Of a DNA stretch of 29,600 nt, positions 14,795-22,108 are shown one piece after another (position 1 is the stretch's first letter; each line of letters starts with the position of its first letter). Below the pieces are notes generated by a model, which had not been told where the DNA came from, did no database searches, and worked only from the letters and a program-made list of their open reading frames with translations. The translations under genes and the position numbers were made by a program. Location: positions 1-29,600 of the forward strand of contig JAOZHK010000051.1 of NCBI GenBank assembly GCA_026014905.1. The letters run 5' to 3'. Source of the DNA: Candidatus Bathyarchaeota archaeon (lineage in GTDB: Archaea; Thermoproteota; Bathyarchaeia; RBG-16-48-13; GCA-020355125).

Positions 14795-14959
14795 ATGACA
14801 AACAAGTGGGAATGCACAGTATGTGGATATATTTATGACCCCGCTAAAGGAGATCCTGAAGCGGGTATCGCATCGGGTACCGCGTTTGAAGATTTACCCG
14901 ACGATTGGATATGTCCTCTCTGTGGTGTCTCCAAGGACATGTTCAGCGAACTTACATAA
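14795..14959 (+). CDS. rub: Rubredoxin
   Basis: A 54-residue rubredoxin, easily missed because of its size. It is a one-electron carrier with a single Fe held by four cysteines. Seen: [20 protein letters not shown] at residues 5-24 with the first CxxC, then [20 protein letters not shown] with the second CxxC; the aromatic and acidic residues of the family are all in place. A strong AGGTGAG lies five bases before the ATG, and a TATA box at 14744-14751. In anaerobes rubredoxin commonly feeds superoxide reductase, rubrerythrin or flavodiiron proteins, or takes electrons from ferredoxin oxidoreductases; none of the stress partners is in this window. It converges on the serine kinase gene. Confidence 0.96.
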   Translation: MTNKWECTVCGYIYDPAKGDPEAGIASGTAFEDLPDDWICPLCGVSKDMFSELT

Positions 14960-14993
14960 ATGATCTTTCACACTCTCCTAACTCTTTTTTCTT

Positions 14994-15860
14994 TCAACTA
15001 AAAACATAGAGTTCTTCATCATATCGTCTATCAAATACTTGACCCGGCGGTAACCGGCGATAAGATTTCGTAGTGAGGTATCGAACAAGTTTTTGATTGA
15101 TAGCTTTTGCAGAAGTCTCGCTATATAGCCACTCAAGAGGTATATTCAGAAACATTGGTCGGAGCGGTATCATATGACGAGTTGTTTTATGATTAAAAAG
15201 TTGATTCCTTAACGCTGCGGCAATAACTTCGCTCTTTGTGACAGTGGGTGTCTGCAAGATTGGCGTGTTGTCAGGGGTAGTAAGACGAGTAAACGCATCG
15301 GTATCTGTTTCATACGTTATTGAAGCCTGATTTCTCTGTAAAGAGGCTTCAATGTTTCGTATCTCATGATAGATATGTTGAATGCTCTCTTCATGTGAAT
15401 CGGCTTGACTAGGATGAAGAGTATAACATTTTGAAGCCAAGATTAGTGCTGCAAGAGCTTTCCGGTTTTCTACGAGGTTTTGTGCCTTGGTAAGATTGTG
15501 TTCTTTTAAATGGTATTGTTGTGAAAGCAAAACTCTAATATTTTGTTCACTCAAGGATGAATGAATAACTCGAAACCAGGATCCAATAGCAACATGAGGG
15601 TTTTGATAATCTATAAGACACACGGGTATGAAACGACAACCCAGTTTTTGAATTGCTGCAATACGATGCATTCCGTCTAAAACAATGAAGTGCTGACGAT
15701 CAACAATTATTGGATGCATAAGTAATTGTCGGGATCGAATATTGTTGACTAGTGGATCAAGAAAACGAGGCAAGATTTCCTCGTGAATGATCAATTTATT
15801 GAGTTCTACTAAAGTAATCTCTAAATCAATCAGCGGGTGGTTAACGATATACTTAGTCAC
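14994..15860 (-). CDS. serK: SerK-like free serine kinase (ParB/sulfiredoxin-fold)
   Basis: A protein of about 288 residues. The N-terminal part is a ParB-like fold: LVELNKLIIHEEIL, then HPIIVDRQHFIVLDGMHRIAAIQKLG, with acidic HEE and DGxHR motifs. ParB proteins of plasmid partition lack the C-terminal segment KTTRHMIPLRPMFLNIPLEWL, which resembles the end of the archaeal ADP-dependent serine kinase SerK of Thermococcus, an enzyme making O-phosphoserine from serine. The usual DGHHR reads DGMHR here. An insertion of roughly 100 residues (LSEQN to TPTVTKSE) lies between the two conserved parts. GTG at 15858-15860 follows GGGAG by nine bases and gives the family's N-terminal length; a TTG at 15908 is the longer alternative. 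The assignment rests on remembered family motifs. Confidence 0.68.
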   Translation of the reverse strand: MTKYIVNHPLIDLEITLVELNKLIIHEEILPRFLDPLVNNIRSRQLLMHPIIVDRQHFIVLDGMHRIAAIQKLGCRFIPVCLIDYQNPHVAIGSWFRVIHSSLSEQNIRVLLSQQYHLKEHNLTKAQNLVENRKALAALILASKCYTLHPSQADSHEESIQHIYHEIRNIEASLQRNQASITYETDTDAFTRLTTPDNTPILQTPTVTKSEVIAAALRNQLFNHKTTRHMIPLRPMFLNIPLEWLYSETSAKAINQKLVRYLTTKSYRRLPPGQVFDRRYDEELYVFS

Positions 15861-15946
15861 AAAGATAAACTCCCGAAACCCATAACTTTCGCGATAGATC
15901 CTCCACAATCACTTTAAATCGGTAATCATGTACTTTTCGGTCAGCA

Positions 15947-15954
15947 TATTTATA
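15947..15954 (-). promoter_or_regulatory. TATA box for the serK-like gene
   Basis: TATAAATA on the minus strand. Transcription is expected near 15926, which leaves a leader of about 66 bases before the GTG start, or 18 bases before the alternative TTG. Confidence 0.55.
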
Positions 15955-16082
15955 CCCGACCATATTATAGAAGCCTGCCTGTCACACACGCGCTCAGATT
16001 TTGAGTTGAAGATTCGTTTACTTGTTAAAACACATTCAAATAGTAGCATTGAGATTATCTGTCATTCGAGTGATACTAGCAT

Positions 16083-17495
16083 ATGAAAACCTACGATTTT
16101 ATAGCGATTGGTACCGGTTCCGCGATGAACATAGTTGATGCATTATTACAGCAAAATCCTCACCTGAAAGCGGCTGTGATTGATAAAGATGAGCCGGGAG
16201 GAATCTGCTTAACGAGAGGGTGTATTCCAACAAAAATACTTCTGTATCCCGCAGAGGTTATACGTACTATTCAACGAGCAGAATTTTTTGGAATTGACGT
16301 TGATATTAAACACATTGATTTTAAACAAGTCATGGATCGAATGCGAAAACTCATCTATAAAGACATCGAGATAATTCGTCAAGGCCTGACTCATTCAGAT
16401 CGTATAGATTATTACCCAACAGTCGCCGAGTTTACCAGACCCTATACCCTAACAGTGGACAATGAGCAAATCACGGCAAAAATGATTTTGCTCTGTATTG
16501 GGTCCCAGCCCCTCATTCCACCCATAGAAAATATTGAGAAAGTAGGATATCTTACCAGCGACACAATACTAAAAATTAACGACCTACCTTCCAGTGTGGC
16601 TATTGTTGGAGGGGGCTACATTGCTGCTGAACTGGGACACTTTCTTGCTTCCATGGGATCAGAAGTAACCATAATTGGACGAAATCCGCAATTTCTTAAA
16701 CAAGAAGAACCCGAAATCTCTGCCCTTGCCAAGATAGTGATGGAAAAGCACATGACCATCTTGACTAACCATGAAGTAATAGCCGCTGAAAAAACAGCTA
16801 CTGGAAAAAAGCTTATTGCTATAAATCGTGATACTGGACAAAAAATCAACGTATCTACTAACGAAATACTAGTAGCTGCGGGCAGAATCTCTACAGCTAA
16901 CATACTTCGCCCCGAAAAAGCAGGCATCAACACCGATTCTCGGGGATGGATTCAAGTTAATGAGTATTTAGAAACCTCACAGCCGGGCATTTGGGCATTT
17001 GGCGACGCAAACGGCAAATACCTCTTCAAACATGTTGCGAACTATGAGTCCCTGATCGTCTATTTTAATGCTGTATTAAAAAAACAAATCAAAGCTGACT
17101 ATCATGCCATTCCACATGCTGTCTTTGCACACCCGGAAATTGGCGGTGTGGGTATGAGAGAGAAAGAAGCTATTGATCAGCTGGGTAAAGATAATGTACT
17201 CATTGGATATCATCGATACCAAGACACAGCTAAAGGCGAAGCTATGGGTGTAACCGATTATTTCGTCAAAGTTATCGTTGAAAAAAACAGTTTAAAAATT
17301 CTTGGTGCCCACATCATTGGTCCGCATGCTTCGGTTCTTATCCAAGAGGTCATTAATTTAATGTATACACCAGATCAAAGCGCCGCGCCCATTATAAATG
17401 GTATGCATATACATCCAGCATTAAACGAAGTCGTTGAACGCGCATTTAACTCGTTAATGCCCGTTGATCATTATCATCATGCACGAAGCCATTAA
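16083..17495 (+). CDS. Dihydrolipoamide dehydrogenase / mercuric reductase-like flavoprotein disulfide reductase
   Basis: A 470-residue class I pyridine nucleotide-disulfide oxidoreductase. Seen: FAD site FIAIGTGSAMN near residue 6 (the third position reads S-A-M-N rather than the usual GGY), redox pair C42-x4-C47 in GGICLTRGCIPTK, NAD site VAIVGGGYIAAELG near 170, second FAD motif WAFGDANG, and the dimer-interface HIHPALNEVVERA with the His-Glu pair that acts as base. Classical dihydrolipoamide dehydrogenases have CLNVGCIPSK. The CLTRGCIPTK form is found in archaeal and mercuric-reductase-like relatives, so the true disulfide substrate is uncertain. There are no E1, E2 or glycine-cleavage genes beside it. 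GAGTGAT lies seven bases before the ATG. It converges on serS. Confidence 0.85.
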   Translation: MKTYDFIAIGTGSAMNIVDALLQQNPHLKAAVIDKDEPGGICLTRGCIPTKILLYPAEVIRTIQRAEFFGIDVDIKHIDFKQVMDRMRKLIYKDIEIIRQGLTHSDRIDYYPTVAEFTRPYTLTVDNEQITAKMILLCIGSQPLIPPIENIEKVGYLTSDTILKINDLPSSVAIVGGGYIAAELGHFLASMGSEVTIIGRNPQFLKQEEPEISALAKIVMEKHMTILTNHEVIAAEKTATGKKLIAINRDTGQKINVSTNEILVAAGRISTANILRPEKAGINTDSRGWIQVNEYLETSQPGIWAFGDANGKYLFKHVANYESLIVYFNAVLKKQIKADYHAIPHAVFAHPEIGGVGMREKEAIDQLGKDNVLIGYHRYQDTAKGEAMGVTDYFVKVIVEKNSLKILGAHIIGPHASVLIQEVINLMYTPDQSAAPIINGMHIHPALNEVVERAFNSLMPVDHYHHARSH

Positions 17496-17549
17496 TTCAT
17501 TCATCGACTCAATACCCCCTTACATTAAGCTGTCAGCGAGTTTGCAGGA

Positions 17550-18830
17550 TCATTCTTTGCATAGCTTAGTTTGACCATCCATGTATGGATGTAAGACTGT
17601 AGGAAGATCTACTGAGCCATCTTTCAGCTGACATTGCTCGAGAATTGCGATCATTGTACGGCCCGCTAAAGCTGTGTTATTTAAAGTATTCACAGGACCA
17701 ATTGGAGATTGCCCCGTTTTCTCGCGATATCGAATATTGAGACGACGTGCTTGGTAATCAGTACAATTTGAATTTGACCCACTTTCCCTGAATTGCCCAT
17801 CAGCCATCCAAAGTTCTGTGTCATACTTCTTCGCTGCTATGCTTCCAATATCACCTGTACACACGTTTACCACACGATAATGAAGCCCCAGCGCTTGATA
17901 CAGCTTCTCGGAATTATGTTGTATATATTCATGTAATTCCCAAGATTGTTCGGGAGTGGAAAAAATGAATTGTTCAACTTTATTAAACTGATGCACGCGA
18001 AACAACCCTTTTGTATATCTACCATGTGTTCCAATCTCGCGCCTGAAGCACGGGCTTACACCACAGAGCTTTACCGGAAGCTGCGAGAGATCCAATACTT
18101 CATCCATGAACATTGCAGCCATTACATGTTCACTTGTTGCAATTAGATATACATCTTCACCTTGAATCTTGTACATCACACTCTCAAAATCATCCAGATC
18201 CGTTACTCCTTCATACGGTTTACGCTTTAACATCAAAGGAGGACTAATTACAGTAAATCCCTCCTTGCGCAGGAAATCGATTGCAAATCGTTGAATTGCT
18301 AAATCCAACAACACCAAATCTCCTTTCAAATAATAAAAACCTGCTCCTGAAACCTTCGCAGCTCGCTCCAAATCGATTAGATCCAGCGCGGTTAATAACT
18401 CAACATGACTTTTTGGAGTGAAGTCAAATTGCGGAGGCTCTCCCCACTGCTTCACTTCAACATTTTCCGTATCGTCAATACCATAGGGAACTGAAGTATG
18501 CAATAAATTCGGAAGCCTTAGTAAAGCGTGCCGGGTCTTAATTTCAAAGGATTCCACTGTATCTTCCAGTGTTTTAATGTTTTGTGATAAATTACTTACA
18601 ATAGCGATTTTATCTGACGCATCTTTCTTGTTTTTTTTCAGGATCGCTATCTCTAAAGTTAAGTTATTCTTAGTGTGCCTTAAATCATTAAGCTGGGATA
18701 ACGCCTGTCTCCATTGGTGATCGTCTTTAAGTAAGGTATCAAGTAATGTGATATACTCTGGATTGCCTCGTCGAGTCAAATTGTTTCTGACAAAAGTGGG
18801 ATCTTGTCGAATAAGTCGGATATCAAGCAT
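17550..18830 (-). CDS. serS: Seryl-tRNA synthetase (standard type)
   Basis: A 426-residue class II synthetase that attaches serine to tRNA-Ser. The N-terminal 110 residues form the helical arm that grips the long variable arm of tRNA-Ser (LSQLNDLRHTKNNLTLEI and the following helix). The catalytic part has motif 2 CFRREIGTHGRYTKGLFRVH, with binding residues in KVEQFIF, TGDIGSIAAKKYDTELWM, the serine-specific ESGSNSNCTDYQARR, and motif 3 NNTALAGRTMIAILE. This is the common form, not the rare methanogen SerRS. Length is typical. It is divergent from the aminotransferase gene of the serine pair, 136 bases away. Confidence 0.97.
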   Translation of the reverse strand: MLDIRLIRQDPTFVRNNLTRRGNPEYITLLDTLLKDDHQWRQALSQLNDLRHTKNNLTLEIAILKKNKKDASDKIAIVSNLSQNIKTLEDTVESFEIKTRHALLRLPNLLHTSVPYGIDDTENVEVKQWGEPPQFDFTPKSHVELLTALDLIDLERAAKVSGAGFYYLKGDLVLLDLAIQRFAIDFLRKEGFTVISPPLMLKRKPYEGVTDLDDFESVMYKIQGEDVYLIATSEHVMAAMFMDEVLDLSQLPVKLCGVSPCFRREIGTHGRYTKGLFRVHQFNKVEQFIFSTPEQSWELHEYIQHNSEKLYQALGLHYRVVNVCTGDIGSIAAKKYDTELWMADGQFRESGSNSNCTDYQARRLNIRYREKTGQSPIGPVNTLNNTALAGRTMIAILEQCQLKDGSVDLPTVLHPYMDGQTKLCKE

Positions 18831-18966
18831 AAAGAGTCGCCTCTATTACTATAACTTTGTCGGACGTTTTGTTTCCCTTCTAAAGATCTTGGCAATCAAA
18901 AAGAGAAGCGTGATGTAAAAAGATATTTTAGTCTTTTAAGTGTTGTTTTGTTTAGGAGAGATAGCA

Positions 18967-20040
18967 ATGAAGCTGTTTACCGTTGGTCCAGTAGCGTGTT
19001 ATCCTGAAGTATTGCTGGAAATGGGACGTCAAATGTACAGTCATCGCAGTGATGAATATAAGCGGATGCATTCTGAAACCGTTGAATTATTGCAAAAACT
19101 AATAGAAACTGAAAATTCTATCTTCCTCTTTTCTAGCACTGGCACGGGGTTTATGGAAGCCGCAGTTCGCAATTGTGTACATAAAAAGATCTTGTGCTGC
19201 ATTAATGGGAGTTTTGGTAAACGATTTGCTCAAGTTGCAGCTTCAAATGGAAAACAAGTTGAAGTGTTTAATACGCCATTAGGTCAGCCGATTATTCCCG
19301 ATGTTCTCGACGATACCCTCTTAAAACTGCCCGATGTAGAAGCCGTGGCGATAACACATAATGAGACCAGCGTTGGATTAATAAATCCATTACCTGATCT
19401 CGCCAACGTCGTGAACCAACAGGGTAAACTCCTCTTCGTAGATGCTGTGAGTTCGATGGGAGGGACAGAATTGAGAGTGGATGACTGGGGTCTCGATATC
19501 TGTTTTTCAAGTTCCCAAAAATGTTTTGGAGTGCCCCCGGGACTTGGAATAGGAAGTGTGAGTGACAAAGCCTTAAAAAAAGCAGAGAAAGTCAAGAACA
19601 GGGGGTGGTATTTTGATTTTATGCTATGGGAAAGGTATCATAAAAATGCGGGGACCCCCATGACTTCAGTAGTTCCTCAAATCGCGGGGTTAAATCGTAT
19701 TCTGAAGTTAATCACAGAATGGGGGGGAAAACGCCATTACTTCGATTTATATAAGAAAAGAAATCATAAGATTCAATCCGGTATTATCTCTCTTGGATTA
19801 TCCTTGTTTCCTCAGGAAGGATATGAAAGCCCAACGGTCACATGTGTCAATACGCCAAGCAAAATTAATGGAGCTACGATTTATGAATTAATGCGGTTGA
19901 AAGGGTTTGAATTGGCTAAAGGCTATGGCGATATCCGAGAGACTACCTTTCGAATTGGTAATATGGGGTGTATAGCCATTTCTGATATAGAAATTATGTT
20001 AGAAACGCTTGAAGTCTGCTTATCAGAATTAACGGTTTGA
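18967..20040 (+). CDS. Class V PLP aminotransferase (serine-glyoxylate/phosphoserine type)
   Basis: A 357-residue fold-type I aminotransferase from the ATG at 18967, which has AGGAG eight bases upstream; the longer frame from 18940 lacks such a site. Seen: MKLFTVGPVACYPEVL, STGTGFMEAAVRN at 57-69 (phosphate cup), FVDAVSSMGG with PLP-binding D159, SSSQKCFGVPPGLG with PLP Lys at 185, and the C-terminal TTFRIGNMG with the carboxylate Arg. Family members act on serine/pyruvate, alanine/glyoxylate or phosphohydroxypyruvate. The gene is followed after 22 bases by a phosphoglycerate dehydrogenase-like gene, a pair expected to convert 3-phosphoglycerate to phosphoserine, or hydroxypyruvate and serine. 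Which direction and substrate apply cannot be told. Confidence 0.88.
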   Translation: MKLFTVGPVACYPEVLLEMGRQMYSHRSDEYKRMHSETVELLQKLIETENSIFLFSSTGTGFMEAAVRNCVHKKILCCINGSFGKRFAQVAASNGKQVEVFNTPLGQPIIPDVLDDTLLKLPDVEAVAITHNETSVGLINPLPDLANVVNQQGKLLFVDAVSSMGGTELRVDDWGLDICFSSSQKCFGVPPGLGIGSVSDKALKKAEKVKNRGWYFDFMLWERYHKNAGTPMTSVVPQIAGLNRILKLITEWGGKRHYFDLYKKRNHKIQSGIISLGLSLFPQEGYESPTVTCVNTPSKINGATIYELMRLKGFELAKGYGDIRETTFRIGNMGCIAISDIEIMLETLEVCLSELTV

Positions 20041-20062
20041 TTCAAGACGGGGGTTACATTAA

Positions 20063-20986
20063 TTGTACCATATTCTGGTCTGCGATCCCGTTCATGAGGC
20101 GGGAATCGCGATGATGCGGCAAAAGGGCTTCACTGTCGATATGAAACCTCAGATAACGAGTAGTGACTTAAAGCAGATCGTTGACAACTATGATGTGTTA
20201 GTTGTTCGTAGTCGCACAAAATTAACGGCTGATATAATCAATTTAGGGAAACGGTTGAAGGTAATTGGTCGTGTTGGTGTCGGCTTGGATAACATCAATT
20301 TACAGGCAGCAGCGGCCAAGTCCATTGAAGTGTTTAACTCTCCTGAAGCCTCAGCAGAAGCGGTTGCAGAATTAACGATTGGTTTGATGCTTTCTTTAGC
20401 TAGAAAAATTCCTTTGGCCGATCAAGCAATGAAAGAGAAGAAATGGATCAAGAAACAGATGACGGGGTGGCTTCTCGAGGAAAAAGTACTGGGGTTATTG
20501 GGATTAGGTAATATTGGGCTTCGCGTAGCTGTTATTGCAAAGGCCTTAGGAATGAAGATCCTTGTTACCAAACGGACCCCTCCAGAAGCCCAGTTGTTAG
20601 CTGATTTGAGTGGAAAATATGTTTCCTTATCTGAGCTCTTAATGCAGAGTGATATCGTATCAATTCACATCCCGTTAAATGAACAGACACGTCATCTAAT
20701 TGGCGATAAGGAGTTCACCATTATGAAAGATGGCGCTTATCTTGTTAACACCGCTCGAGGCGCTATCGTTGATGAAATTGCATTATTTAAAGCTCTTCAA
20801 ACAGGGAAACTGGCCGGAGCTGCTCTGGACGTTTATGAAGTGGAACCGCCCCGCAATTCTCTGATTACCCCGTTATCGAATGTAATATGTACACCTCATA
20901 TTGGTGGACAAACAATTGAGAGTCAAAGAAAGGCAGCAGAAATTGTTGCGGAGAAAATAATTACTCACCTCAGAACAGGGGCTTAA
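20063..20986 (+). CDS. serA: Phosphoglycerate dehydrogenase-like D-2-hydroxyacid dehydrogenase, short form
   Basis: A 307-residue D-2-hydroxyacid dehydrogenase without the C-terminal ACT or intervening domains, so feedback inhibition through ACT is not expected. Seen: VVRSRTKLTADII, GRVGVGLDNINLQAA, nucleotide loop GLGNIG at 147-152, catalytic R232 in VNTARGAIVDE, E261 in DVYEVEP and H279 in CTPHIGGQ. The acidic residue that ends the second strand in NAD-specific enzymes (as in AYDP) is replaced by K170 in VTKR, which suggests NADP(H) use. The start is TTG, with GGGGGT nine bases upstream; no ATG or GTG suits. It is the second gene of a two-gene unit with the aminotransferase. Its stop overlaps that of the convergent gene by four bases. 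Confidence 0.88.
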   Translation: MYHILVCDPVHEAGIAMMRQKGFTVDMKPQITSSDLKQIVDNYDVLVVRSRTKLTADIINLGKRLKVIGRVGVGLDNINLQAAAAKSIEVFNSPEASAEAVAELTIGLMLSLARKIPLADQAMKEKKWIKKQMTGWLLEEKVLGLLGLGNIGLRVAVIAKALGMKILVTKRTPPEAQLLADLSGKYVSLSELLMQSDIVSIHIPLNEQTRHLIGDKEFTIMKDGAYLVNTARGAIVDEIALFKALQTGKLAGAALDVYEVEPPRNSLITPLSNVICTPHIGGQTIESQRKAAEIVAEKIITHLRTGA

Positions 20987-21639
20987 TTAACATTCATAGT
21001 GGTCTTGGTTCTCAATTTTTTAAGTGTTAAATGACGTTTTAAATAGTCAAGTGGGTTGAAAGGAAACATTCGTATTACGCGAAGATTTTCGGGAAACATC
21101 ATTTTTATGCCGGCTGAGAGTAGAAGGATTCCTAATTGGCCATCCTGTAGTGTGTTATTAATAGAAGCTAATGTGTGTTGTTCAATTTCATGTGAGCTCT
21201 CCTCATAGAGTTGCAAAACTCCTTCATTTGGCGTAACCTTCGTCATTCGAAACCACTCGAGTCCTTCCCTCAGCAAGATTTCATCAGGGGTCAACACGTG
21301 ACGAATACCGGTTTTAATCAAGTTGTTGATGAGAATTGATTCTGCAGAGTCCTGAGCAGTATGTGAGGAAAACAGGCAAGTTATTCGCGGGATGAGAGAA
21401 TTCAGTTTTTGAGTAATGTAGTCCCAGAATTGTTTCTCCGTTTTTTGAAAATCTGCTGGAATAGAGCCGATTAGACTCTGGAATTCATGAGAAGTAAACA
21501 TCCGTGGAACATAAATAAGTGTAATAGCCAAAGATAGACGCACCCACATCCCAAAGAAATAATGAATACCAGAAATGATGACGTCAAATTCAATCTTTAA
21601 AAAAAGTAAAAAGTGTAATATTAAATCTTTGAACCGCAC
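20983..21639 (-). CDS. Unknown archaeal protein (218 residues)
   Basis: Not recognised. The N-terminal 50 residues are hydrophobic and aromatic (LILHFLLFLKIEFDVIISG and MWVRLSLAITLIYVP) and may contact or enter the membrane. The rest is mixed alpha-beta with conserved-looking charged clusters (TPDEILLREGLEWFRM; LYEESSHEIEQHTL) and a basic end (KRHLTLKKLRTKT). It starts with GTG inside the last 19 bases of the PRC-barrel gene, so the two are very probably translated together. Its stop overlaps the serA-like stop by four bases. The segment SSHEIEQHTL near residue 150 has two acids and two histidines, but no enzyme is implied. Confidence 0.65.
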   Translation of the reverse strand: MRFKDLILHFLLFLKIEFDVIISGIHYFFGMWVRLSLAITLIYVPRMFTSHEFQSLIGSIPADFQKTEKQFWDYITQKLNSLIPRITCLFSSHTAQDSAESILINNLIKTGIRHVLTPDEILLREGLEWFRMTKVTPNEGVLQLYEESSHEIEQHTLASINNTLQDGQLGILLLSAGIKMMFPENLRVIRMFPFNPLDYLKRHLTLKKLRTKTTMNVN

Positions 21640-22037
21640 TTGATACAGAATTTATTTGTTGGCTCATTCTGAAAGCCACAAGAGGCACATAGACCCTTTG
21701 CCGGTTTTGGCTTATCTTGGGAAGTTGTTTCTGTAGGTGTCTCGGGTGAAGGGAGTGAGGAAGGTTTTGGAACTGGCGTTGACATAGGGGGTTGTGGGGC
21801 TGGGGTGGGTTTGGTTAACTCGGAAATTGTGTTACTTAATAGAATAATGTCTCCAATCGCGTTAACGGCTTCGCTTTCAATATTTATGTCTTCGCCATCT
21901 TTTGTGGTGATTGTAAGTGCGATTTGTTTTTCTACGATATCAAAAGATAGGTCCTTCACTGTTCCAACTATCATTGCTTTTGTATCTGCAACTTGTTTTC
22001 CAATAATTTTATCTTTTGTGAGGTAGTTTTTTTCCAA
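21621..22037 (-). CDS. PRC-barrel domain protein with C-terminal zinc ribbon
   Basis: A 138-residue protein in three parts. Residues 5-70 form a PRC barrel (IIGKQVADTKAMIVGTVKDL, then QIALTITTKDGEDINI and AVNAIGDIILL). A proline-rich linker covers about 75-113. A zinc ribbon GLCASCGFQNEPTNKFCIKC ends the protein with two CxxC pairs. PRC barrels in archaea bind proteins or RNA; one forms the N-terminus of the division protein CdvA, and others (CdpB) act in euryarchaeal division. The zinc-ribbon tail and lack of a coiled coil make this not CdvA. The start is TTG with GTGAT seven bases upstream. It is divergent from RPA across about 70 bases and overlaps the unknown gene that follows it. Confidence 0.85.
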   Translation of the reverse strand: MEKNYLTKDKIIGKQVADTKAMIVGTVKDLSFDIVEKQIALTITTKDGEDINIESEAVNAIGDIILLSNTISELTKPTPAPQPPMSTPVPKPSSLPSPETPTETTSQDKPKPAKGLCASCGFQNEPTNKFCIKCGSKI

Positions 22038-22108
22038 GTTATAATCACGTATATTTATTGAATGGGAGCCATATTTATTGTTTTATAAAGGAGGTTGCTA
22101 GCATCGCT

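Noticed and set aside
14994..15908. ParB partition protein hinting at a plasmid or integrated element
   Set aside because: The C-terminal KTTRH...IPLEWL segment is of the serine kinase type, there is no parA or centromere-like repeat, and the neighbours are housekeeping genes.
15909..16082. Possible RNA gene between the serK-like gene and the flavoprotein
   Set aside because: Apart from the minus-strand TATA box and the GAGTGAT ribosome site, no stable structure or tRNA-like pairing was found.
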